Of a stretch of 25,051 nt of DNA, positions 1 through 6,031 are shown in pieces. Position 1 is the stretch's first letter. Each line of letters starts with the position of its first letter. Below the pieces are notes generated by a model that was given only the letters and a program-made list of their open reading frames with translations, had not been told where the DNA came from and made no database searches. Both the position numbers and the translations under genes were made by a program. The stretch covers positions 1-25,051 of the forward strand of contig JACMMK010000373.1 of the NCBI GenBank assembly GCA_014379045.1, read 5' to 3'. The DNA is from Burkholderiales bacterium. GTDB taxonomy: Bacteria; Pseudomonadota; Gammaproteobacteria; Burkholderiales; CAIKXV01.

Positions 1-427
1 CGAGCGCGCGTTCACAGACGCGTCGGCGCGCGGTGATCTCGAGGCGATATTGCACCCGATGATACGCCGCGAAGTCGGCGCGCAGCTCGCGCGCGTGACC
101 GCAGCCTATGCGCTGCTCGCGGTGCCGCTGCTGGTCGAGCGGGGCGGCCAACGCAAACAGATCGACAGAATATTGGTGGTAGACTGCTCGCTCGATCAAC
201 AGATCGCGCGGGTGATGCGGCGAAGCGGTCTCACGCGCGAGCAGGTGATGGCCATCATCGCAGTACAGGCCACGCGTGAGCAGCGGCTCGGCGTGGCCGA
301 CGATGTGCTCGACAACGACGGGGCGGCGTCCGCGCTCGCGCTGCAGGTCGAGTCACTCCACCGACAGTATCTGCGCCTGGCGCAGGAGAAACGCACGGCA
401 GCGCGCCCCGGCCCGCCGGACGCCTGA
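1..427 (+). CDS. coaE: Dephospho-CoA kinase, C-terminal part (5' end outside window)
   Basis: Dephospho-CoA kinase performs the last step of coenzyme A synthesis, ATP-dependent phosphorylation of the 3'-OH of dephospho-CoA in the cytoplasm. The gene is cut by the left window edge. The reading frame is open from base 2 and leaves 141 residues, so the N-terminal part with the P-loop is missing (the family is about 200 residues). What remains is typical: LEAILHPMIR, then the LLVE segment, a VVDCSLDQQIARVMRR stretch, and the conserved Q-x-x-R-x-x-R-x-x-x-AD-x-x-x-x-N-x-G pattern near residues 86-104 of the visible part. A TTG at 50 is internal to the frame and is not a start. It is followed 54 nt later by zapD on the same strand, the usual coaE-zapD-yacG order in beta- and gammaproteobacteria. 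Identification is firm; the true start is not visible. Confidence 0.93.
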   Translation, partial: ERAFTDASARGDLEAILHPMIRREVGAQLARVTAAYALLAVPLLVERGGQRKQIDRILVVDCSLDQQIARVMRRSGLTREQVMAIIAVQATREQRLGVADDVLDNDGAASALALQVESLHRQYLRLAQEKRTAARPGPPDA

Positions 428-481
428 TTCCTGGCGCAGTGCGTGGGCACGCGGGGTCGGCGTAAAGGTCGATGCCGAACA

Positions 482-1300
482 ATGCGAGACAGCATGTCAC
501 GGTCAGAGTCGCAGACGCTACCCACGCAGACCGCAGCGATCGTGATCGACTACGAATTCCCGCTGAACGAGCGCACGCGCACGCTGCTCAGGCTGGAAGA
601 TCTGTACGACAAGCTCGCGTACTTCGTCGGCGGCGACCATCCGCTCGAACACCACGCGGCACTGGTCACGCTGTTCGAGATCATCGAGGTGGCGAGTCGT
701 GCCGATCTGAAGTCCGACCTGCTGCAGGAACTCGAACGGCAGAAGCATTCGCTCGAAGCACTGCGCAGCAACCCGCAGATTTCGGTCGAGGCACTCGATT
801 CGGTGCTGCGCGATATCGATCATGCCTCGGGTCGGCTGTTCGGTTTGTCGGGCAAGATCGGGCAGGAAGTGCGCGACAACGAATGGCTGATGAGCATTCG
901 CCAGCGCTCGAATATCCCGGGAGGGGTATGCGAATTCGATCTGCCGACGTACTACTACTGGCAGCACAAGCCGGTCTCGGAGCGCCGCGTCGAGCTGGAG
1001 CAGTGGATGGCGCCGTTCCTGCCGCTGCGTGACAGCCTCACGATCGTGCTGCGCATCCTGCGCGACAGCGGCAAGTCGTCGCAGCGTGTCGCCGCCCAAG
1101 GAGTCTTTCAGCAGATGCTCGCGGGACGCGCAGTGCAGCTCGTGCGGGTACGGGTTGCGCGAGAGTATCCGTGCGTGCCCGAGGTAAGTGCCAATCGCTA
1201 CATGCTCAACATCCGCTTCACCCAACAGCTGGCAGGCGGCGATCGACCCAAGGCAATCGAGGCGGACATTCCGTTCGATCTCACTTTCTGCAATCTTTGA
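482..1300 (+). CDS. zapD: Cell division protein ZapD (YacF family)
   Basis: ZapD is a cytoplasmic FtsZ-binding protein that cross-links and bundles FtsZ filaments at the Z-ring. The family signature is clear at the start (YEFPLNERTRTLLRLEDL), followed by the helical region and a beta-rich C-terminal half ending in DLTFCNL. The start is uncertain. ATG 482 gives 272 residues, ATG 494 gives 268, and a GTG at 443 would add 13 more; homologues begin close to the YEFPLNE motif. An AAAGG at 464-468 lies rather far from 482 and none of the starts has a strong Shine-Dalgarno. It sits between coaE and yacG, the conserved trio. Its target FtsZ is encoded in the same window, about 11 kb away on the other strand. 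Confidence 0.93.
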   Translation: MRDSMSRSESQTLPTQTAAIVIDYEFPLNERTRTLLRLEDLYDKLAYFVGGDHPLEHHAALVTLFEIIEVASRADLKSDLLQELERQKHSLEALRSNPQISVEALDSVLRDIDHASGRLFGLSGKIGQEVRDNEWLMSIRQRSNIPGGVCEFDLPTYYYWQHKPVSERRVELEQWMAPFLPLRDSLTIVLRILRDSGKSSQRVAAQGVFQQMLAGRAVQLVRVRVAREYPCVPEVSANRYMLNIRFTQQLAGGDRPKAIEADIPFDLTFCNL

Positions 1301-1319
1301 ACGAGGTTCGATCGCTGCG

Positions 1320-1529
1320 ATGGCTGCCGACACACCAGGTGCGGCGGGTTCGCGCAGGCCCAGAACGGTCGCGTGTCCGCAGTGTGGCGCCACCGTCGAG
1401 TGGCGTCCGGAGAACAGGTTTCGTCCGTTCTGTTCGGAACGCTGCCGGCTGATCGATCTGGGGGCCTGGGCCACCGAAGACTATCGCGTGCCCGAGCACG
1501 TGAAGCCGATGGACGAGTCCGGTGAGTGA
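1320..1529 (+). CDS. yacG: DNA gyrase inhibitor / zinc-binding protein YacG
   Basis: YacG is a small zinc protein; the E. coli protein binds GyrB and inhibits gyrase. The 69-residue product has the family's four-cysteine site: CPQC at residues 19-22, a 15-residue spacer, then CSERC at 38-42 (C-x2-C-x15-C-x3-C), followed by the conserved RLIDLGAWATEDYRVP segment. Length is normal for the family. The frame is open much further upstream inside zapD, but ATG 1320 is chosen because it follows the zapD stop by 19 nt and leaves about 18 residues before the first zinc cysteine; a GAGG at 1303-1306 is a weak ribosome-binding site. The last codons overlap the GTG start of the next gene, suggesting translational coupling. 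Confidence 0.95.
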   Translation: MAADTPGAAGSRRPRTVACPQCGATVEWRPENRFRPFCSERCRLIDLGAWATEDYRVPEHVKPMDESGE

Positions 1530-2505
1530 GCCTGCGCCCCCGCCGCCGTTGCCCGCGGCCGTCTCCGGTGAGCGGATCGAGTTCGATTCCGCGGCCGGAC
1601 GCCTGAGCTATTACCTCGGCGCGCCTGCGCGCTTCACACACGCGCACGCAAGCGTCGGCAACGACGGCGAGCTCGAGCGTGTGCCGCTGCTGCTGGTACA
1701 CAGCATCAACGCGTCGGGCTCCGCGGCGGAGATGCGTCCGTTGTACGACTACTACGTGGCGCGCCGCCCCGTCTATGCGATCGACCTGCCGGGTTTCGGC
1801 TTCTCCGAACGCGGCGAACGCGAGTACACGCCCCGGCTGATGACCGACGCACTCCATGCACTGATCGCGCGCATCGCAGACGATCATGCGGGCATGCCGA
1901 TCGATGCCGCGGCCCTGTCGCTGTCGTGCGAGTTCCTCGCGCGGGCTGCGATGGAGAATCCCGGGCCCCTGCGCAGCCTGGCATTGATCAGCCCGACCGG
2001 GTTCAGCGGAAAGCGCCGCCGCTATGGCCCGCCCGCGAGCAACCGCCGGGTCGGGTGGCTGAACCGGCTGCTGCGCCGCCCCGGCGTCGGGCGCGTCGCG
2101 TTTCGCAACCTCACCCGTCCGGGCGTGATCCGGTACTTCCTGGCCCGTACCTGGGGGTCGCCGAACATCGACGAAGGCCTGCTCGCCTACGACCTGATCA
2201 CCACTAAGCAGCCTGGCGCACGCCACGCGCCGATCGAGTTTCTGTCGGCAACGCTGTTCAGCAATGACGTGAACACGCTGTACGAAGCGCTGCGCATGCC
2301 GGTGTGGATGTCGCACGGGGTACGCGGCGACTTCGTCGACTACCGCGGCAAGAGCACCGTCGAGGGCCGAGCGAACTGGAGCTTCAGCGTCTTCCCCACG
2401 GGCGCGCTCCCGTACTTCGAAACCGGTGACGCGTTCGTCGGCGCCTACGATACGTTCCTCATGAAGGTCGGTCAGCAATCGACCGCCAGCGAAGTTCGCG
2501 CTTGA
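1522..2505 (+). CDS. Alpha/beta-hydrolase-fold protein with degenerate catalytic motifs
   Basis: The 327-residue protein has the alpha/beta-hydrolase layout: a first core strand PLLLVHS (55-61), the YAIDLPGFGFSERG segment (85-98), a nucleophile-elbow position at 131-138, a helical lid region around 165-250, and late strands VWMSHGVRGD (261-270) and FSVFPTGALPYFE (288-300). Key residues are unusual. The elbow reads S-L-S-C-E (133-137) where G-x-S-x-G is expected. The usual GH near the C-terminus is GA (294-295), so the catalytic histidine is not where expected. The oxyanion HG is HS (60-61). The substrate is unknown, and a non-catalytic role or a shifted triad is possible. The GTG start overlaps the yacG stop by 8 nt. 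No signal peptide is visible, so it is probably cytoplasmic. Fold assignment is firm; function is not. Confidence 0.85.
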   Translation: MSEPAPPPPLPAAVSGERIEFDSAAGRLSYYLGAPARFTHAHASVGNDGELERVPLLLVHSINASGSAAEMRPLYDYYVARRPVYAIDLPGFGFSERGEREYTPRLMTDALHALIARIADDHAGMPIDAAALSLSCEFLARAAMENPGPLRSLALISPTGFSGKRRRYGPPASNRRVGWLNRLLRRPGVGRVAFRNLTRPGVIRYFLARTWGSPNIDEGLLAYDLITTKQPGARHAPIEFLSATLFSNDVNTLYEALRMPVWMSHGVRGDFVDYRGKSTVEGRANWSFSVFPTGALPYFETGDAFVGAYDTFLMKVGQQSTASEVRA

Positions 2506-2536
2506 ACCGCTGCCGTTCGACTCGCCGCTACAGGTA

Positions 2537-2604
2537 TCGATGAAGCCGGGAAGCCCGATGTACCTCAGGCTTTCGCGGCTTCCTAAACCAGCCCACTTCA
2601 TCGA
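2537..2604. repeat. Imperfect inverted repeat between convergent genes
   Basis: The 126-nt gap between the convergent hydrolase and Nudix genes holds a palindrome. Outer arms TCGATGAAG (2537-2545) and CTTCATCGA (2596-2604) pair over 9 bp, and inner arms GGAAGCC (2549-2555) and GGCTTCC (2577-2583) pair over 7 bp, with an asymmetric internal loop. There is no T-run on either side, so it is not a textbook intrinsic terminator, but its position fits a bidirectional transcription end or a dispersed palindromic element. Confidence 0.55.
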
Positions 2605-2631
2605 CCGGGCGGTCGAGGTCTGATCAGGGCG

Positions 2632-3642
2632 TCACGAAACTCGCCACGCGGCGCGCTGCAAGGCTGTGCCGTGTGCACCCGCCGCCCGCGCGCGATCGAG
2701 ATCGGAAAAATTCAGGCCGCCGAGCGCGTACACCGGAAACTCGCACTCGCACGCCAGGCTGGCGAAGCGTTCCCAACCCAGCGGGATCGCGCCCGGATGC
2801 GTGGCGGTCGTCTGTACCGGACCGAGCGCGGCAAAGTCGCAGCCGAGCCGGTACGCAGCCGCGAGTTCCTGCTGATCGTGACAGGACGCGCCGATCAGGG
2901 CCGCCTCGGGGCGACTCGACAACGTGCGCAGCTGTGCAGAACGCAGATGCACCCCATCGGCACCGACCCGCTGCGCGCGCGCGAGATCGCCGTTGATCAA
3001 CACCCGTGCCCCGCTCGCGTGTGCGCGTGACACGACTGCGCGCGCAAATCGTTCGAGGGTCGCGTCGTCCATCCCGGGTTCGCGCACCTGCACGAGCCGC
3101 AGTCCCCGCCTCAACGCGCGCTCGAGCGCTTGCAACTGGGCATCGATGCCCATCGCCATCGCCTGCGTCAACGCATACTCGAGCGGCAGCCGCAACCCCG
3201 CGAGTACCGGGCCGTTCGCCGGCAGCATCGGTGCGACCTGTGGGTCATCCACCGATTCCCAGCTGATCTGCTGCCCTTCGCAGCCGCGGAGCGCGCCGCT
3301 CCACTCGGCGATGCGGAAGAAGCGCAGCTCGACCGTCGCGTGCGGATAGGTGAACCGTCGGCGCAACCACGGGTACGCGGTACGCACCTCGAGCGCGAGC
3401 TCTTCGGCGAGTTCGCGCACGATCGCCGCATGCGCGGACTCGCCCGGCTCGATCTTGCCGCCCGGAAACTCCCAATACCCGGCATAGGCCTTGCCCGGCG
3501 GACGCTGGGCGATCAGCACGCGCCCATCGGCACGTTCGATGACACCGGCAACGACCCGCAGCGGCGACACGACAGAGGGAGGGTCGCGCACAGCATCGTC
3601 GGCTGCATCGCCGTGCGCGCGGGACCGGTCGCGCCCTGTCAC
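2632..3642 (-). CDS. Nudix hydrolase fused to a thiamine-phosphate-synthase-like domain
   Basis: This is a two-domain protein of 336 residues. Residues 28-155 are a MutT-type Nudix domain with the box at 62-84: G62, E68, R76-E77-L78 and E80-E81 are all present, while the box glycine near the end is alanine (A83). Residues 158-333 resemble ThiE: LVQVREPGMD (183-192), INGDLARAQRVGADGVHLR (216-234), LGPVQTTATHPG (273-284) and YALGGL (305-310). The ThiE phosphate loop has THPG where true TMP synthases carry TK, so that activity is doubtful. MutT proteins hydrolyse 8-oxo-dGTP; the substrate of this fusion is not known from sequence. The fusion architecture recurs in proteobacteria. The start is a GTG with no good ribosome-binding site; a GTG at codon 25 is an alternative. 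It lies 21 nt after the DUF815 gene, probably in the same operon. Confidence 0.88.
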   Translation of the reverse strand: MTGRDRSRAHGDAADDAVRDPPSVVSPLRVVAGVIERADGRVLIAQRPPGKAYAGYWEFPGGKIEPGESAHAAIVRELAEELALEVRTAYPWLRRRFTYPHATVELRFFRIAEWSGALRGCEGQQISWESVDDPQVAPMLPANGPVLAGLRLPLEYALTQAMAMGIDAQLQALERALRRGLRLVQVREPGMDDATLERFARAVVSRAHASGARVLINGDLARAQRVGADGVHLRSAQLRTLSSRPEAALIGASCHDQQELAAAYRLGCDFAALGPVQTTATHPGAIPLGWERFASLACECEFPVYALGGLNFSDLDRARAAGAHGTALQRAAWRVS

Positions 3643-3663
3643 GCGATCTCAGCCGCCGTTGCT

Positions 3664-4587
3664 TCAGCGTGCGTCGCCATCGGCCCGGTCGCGCGGCTTC
3701 AGATGCTGCCGACCGGCCCAGTCGCGTGCGAAGTGCCAGGCGATCCGGCCGCTGCGCGAACTGCGCCCGAGGGCCCACTGCAACGCCGCTTCGCGCACCT
3801 GCGCGGAATCGGTCTGCGCCACGCCAAAATAGGCGAGCCAGTGGCGCACGATGGCGAGGTACTCGTCCTGGCTGAACGGCCAGAACGACACCCACAGCCC
3901 GAAGCGCTCCGACAACGAGATCTTCTCCTCCGACGTCTCGCCCGGATGGATCTCGTCGCCGACATGCTTGTACTCGAGGTTCTCTTTCATGTACTCCGGC
4001 ATCAGGTGCCGGCGATTCGAGGTCGCGTAGACGAGCACGTTCTCCGACGCGGCCGAGATCGAGCCGTCGAGCACCGTCTTCAGCGCCTTGTAGCCGGGCT
4101 CGTCGGCCTCGAACGACAGGTCGTCGCAGTACAGGATGAAGCGCTCGGGGCGCGCGCTGATCGCATCGACGATTTCGGGCAGATCAAGGAGATCCTGCTT
4201 GTCGACTTCGATCAGACGCAGTTTCCTTGGCGCGTACTTCTCGAGCACCGCCTTGACCAACGACGACTTGCCGGTGCCGCGCGCGCCGGTGAGCAGCACG
4301 TTGTTCGCCGGATACCCCTGCACGAACTGGCGCGTGTTCTGATCGACGCGCTTTTTCTGCTCGTCGATACCTTGCAGATCGGCGAGCTTGATGCGGTGCC
4401 GATGGGTGACCGGCAACACCGCCCCGTGTCCTTGCATCCGGCGCCAACGAAACGCGACCGACCCGCGCCAGTCGGTCGGTGCCGCCGGCGGCGGTGCCAG
4501 GTGCGCGAGCCGCTCGACCAGCGTCTCGGCTGCGTCGGCAAGACGCGCCAATGCGACCAGCGGCGTCTCCGCCTGTTCACGCTTCAC
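3664..4587 (-). CDS. DUF815-family P-loop ATPase
   Basis: The 307-residue protein matches the DUF815 (PF05673) family of AAA-like ATPases, whose function is not established. The Walker A is GARGTGKSS (101-109), the Walker B ILYCDDLSF (151-159), and YATSNRRH (187-194) with its asparagine fits a sensor-1 position. A conserved IHPGETSEEKISLSERFGL region follows (213-231), typical of this family. The first 70 residues form a helical lead-in. No membrane segment is present, so it is cytoplasmic. The GTG start at 4587 has a GGGGTG-like ribosome-binding site 4 nt upstream. It lies 38 nt downstream of argJ and 21 nt upstream of the Nudix-ThiE gene. It should not be called ZapE, which is a different ATPase family. 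Confidence 0.9.
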   Translation of the reverse strand: MKREQAETPLVALARLADAAETLVERLAHLAPPPAAPTDWRGSVAFRWRRMQGHGAVLPVTHRHRIKLADLQGIDEQKKRVDQNTRQFVQGYPANNVLLTGARGTGKSSLVKAVLEKYAPRKLRLIEVDKQDLLDLPEIVDAISARPERFILYCDDLSFEADEPGYKALKTVLDGSISAASENVLVYATSNRRHLMPEYMKENLEYKHVGDEIHPGETSEEKISLSERFGLWVSFWPFSQDEYLAIVRHWLAYFGVAQTDSAQVREAALQWALGRSSRSGRIAWHFARDWAGRQHLKPRDRADGDAR

Positions 4588-4625
4588 GTTTCACCCCACG
4601 TACGACTGTGTGCGAGCGCGACACC

Positions 4626-5855
4626 TCAAGTACGGTACTCCGCGTTGATCTTCACGTAGTCGTACGAGAAATCGCAGGTCCACACGGTGGCCGACGCGCG
4701 ACCTCGACCGAGTTCGACGTCGATCGTGATCTCGGCGGGCTTCATCACGCGGATGCCGTCTTCCTCGCGATAGGTCGCCGCGCGCCCACCGTTCTCGATC
4801 ACCGTGACGTCGCCGAGCCTGAGCTGCACCCGCGAGGTATCCAGATCGGCGACGCCGGCGTTGCCTATCGCCATCAACAGGCGGCCGAGATTGGGGTCGG
4901 ACGCGAACAGCGCCGTCTTCACCAGCGGAGAGTTGGCGATCCCGCGCGCTACACGCAGCGCCTCGTCTTCGTTCGCGCCACCGTGAACGTCGATCGTGAT
5001 GAACTTGGTCGCGCCCTCGCCGTCGCGTGCGATGGCCTGCGCGAGTCGCGCGGCGACGTCGATCAGCGCGGCCTCGAGCACCCGCAGACGCGGATCGGTT
5101 GCGTCGGCAATGGAGGCTCCCGCCGCTCGCCCCGTCGCAATCAGCACGAACGAGTCGTTCGTCGAGGTGTCGCCGTCGACCGTGACCCGATTGAACGAAC
5201 GATCAGCGACGCGTTTCACCAGCGCGTCGAGCACCGGCGCGGCGATCGCCGCATCGGTGGCGAGGTAGGCGAGCATCGTCGCCATGTCCGGTTGCAGCAT
5301 GCCCACGCCCTTGGCGATGCCGGTGATCGACACGCGCGCGCCGTCGAGCACGACCGAACTGGACACGCCCTTGGGCACGGTGTCGGTGGTCATGATCGCA
5401 GAGGCCGCCTGCGCCCAGTTCGCGGCGCCGAGGCTGGCGACACACTGCGGCAGCGCAGCCTCGATCTTCGCGAGCGGTAGCGGTTCGAGGATCACGCCGG
5501 TCGAGAACGGCAGCACCTGCGCAGGGGCGCAACCGATCGCAGCCGCGACCAGTTCGCACGAACGGCGCGCGAGCGCGAGCCCGCTCGCCCCGGTACCGCA
5601 GTTGGCATTGCCGGCGTTGACGACCAGCGCCCGGATCTCGCCGCCTGCCGCCAGATGCTCACGGCAGACCTGCACCGGCGCCGCCGCAAAGCTGTTGCGG
5701 GTGAACACACCCGCAACGCGCGCGCCGAGCGCGAGGCGCACGAGCATCAGATCGCGTCGGCCCGCCTTGCGAATGCCGGCTTCTGCGAAACCCAGTTCGA
5801 CGCCTTCGATCGGCAGCAACGCGTCGGGATCAGGCGCAACGAGATTGACAGGCAT
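4626..5855 (-). CDS. argJ: Bifunctional glutamate N-acetyltransferase / amino-acid acetyltransferase ArgJ
   Basis: ArgJ recycles the acetyl group of N-acetylornithine onto glutamate in arginine synthesis; bifunctional forms also use acetyl-CoA. The 409-residue precursor carries the self-cleavage site ATML, with the new N-terminal nucleophile Thr193 in QPDMATMLAY (188-197), so it should mature into alpha and beta chains. Other family blocks are VVNAGNANCGTG (78-89), STGVI (118-122), TTDTVPKG (156-163), NRVTVDGDTSTNDS (222-235) and the C-terminal CDFSYDYVKINAEYRT. The frame stays open upstream to 5984, but ATG 5855 is chosen because the product then begins MPVNLVAPDP, in line with family N-termini. 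No strong ribosome-binding site is visible. It follows secA on the same strand after a 176-nt gap that contains a hairpin. Confidence 0.95.
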   Translation of the reverse strand: MPVNLVAPDPDALLPIEGVELGFAEAGIRKAGRRDLMLVRLALGARVAGVFTRNSFAAAPVQVCREHLAAGGEIRALVVNAGNANCGTGASGLALARRSCELVAAAIGCAPAQVLPFSTGVILEPLPLAKIEAALPQCVASLGAANWAQAASAIMTTDTVPKGVSSSVVLDGARVSITGIAKGVGMLQPDMATMLAYLATDAAIAAPVLDALVKRVADRSFNRVTVDGDTSTNDSFVLIATGRAAGASIADATDPRLRVLEAALIDVAARLAQAIARDGEGATKFITIDVHGGANEDEALRVARGIANSPLVKTALFASDPNLGRLLMAIGNAGVADLDTSRVQLRLGDVTVIENGGRAATYREEDGIRVMKPAEITIDVELGRGRASATVWTCDFSYDYVKINAEYRT

Positions 5856-5913
5856 CGGATCGACTCGCGGTTGTAGAAAGAAAGACCCCGCGTCTGCACA
5901 CACGGGATGAGGG

Positions 5914-5938
5914 CAACGACCCGGAGCCAAGGTCGTTG
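5914..5938 (-). terminator. Hairpin between secA and argJ (weak terminator candidate)
   Basis: CAACGACC (5914-5921) and GGTCGTTG (5931-5938) form a perfect 8-bp stem with a 9-nt loop in the 176-nt gap after the secA stop. On the transcribed strand no U-tract follows directly; the nearest pyrimidine-rich stretch is about 30 nt further on. It could limit read-through from secA into argJ. The remainder of this gap shows no gene. Confidence 0.35.
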
Positions 5939-6031
5939 ACGCTCGCGCCTGCGCGCGATTGGCGTGAACATCGCCTGTGGGCAAGACGTCCCCGACCTGC
6001 CGGCGACGACATCACACGAACGCGTTCACCC

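Noticed and set aside
3130..4659. 509-codon + strand frame
   Set aside because: Antisense to the Nudix and DUF815 genes, with low-complexity Arg/Ala composition and no domain.
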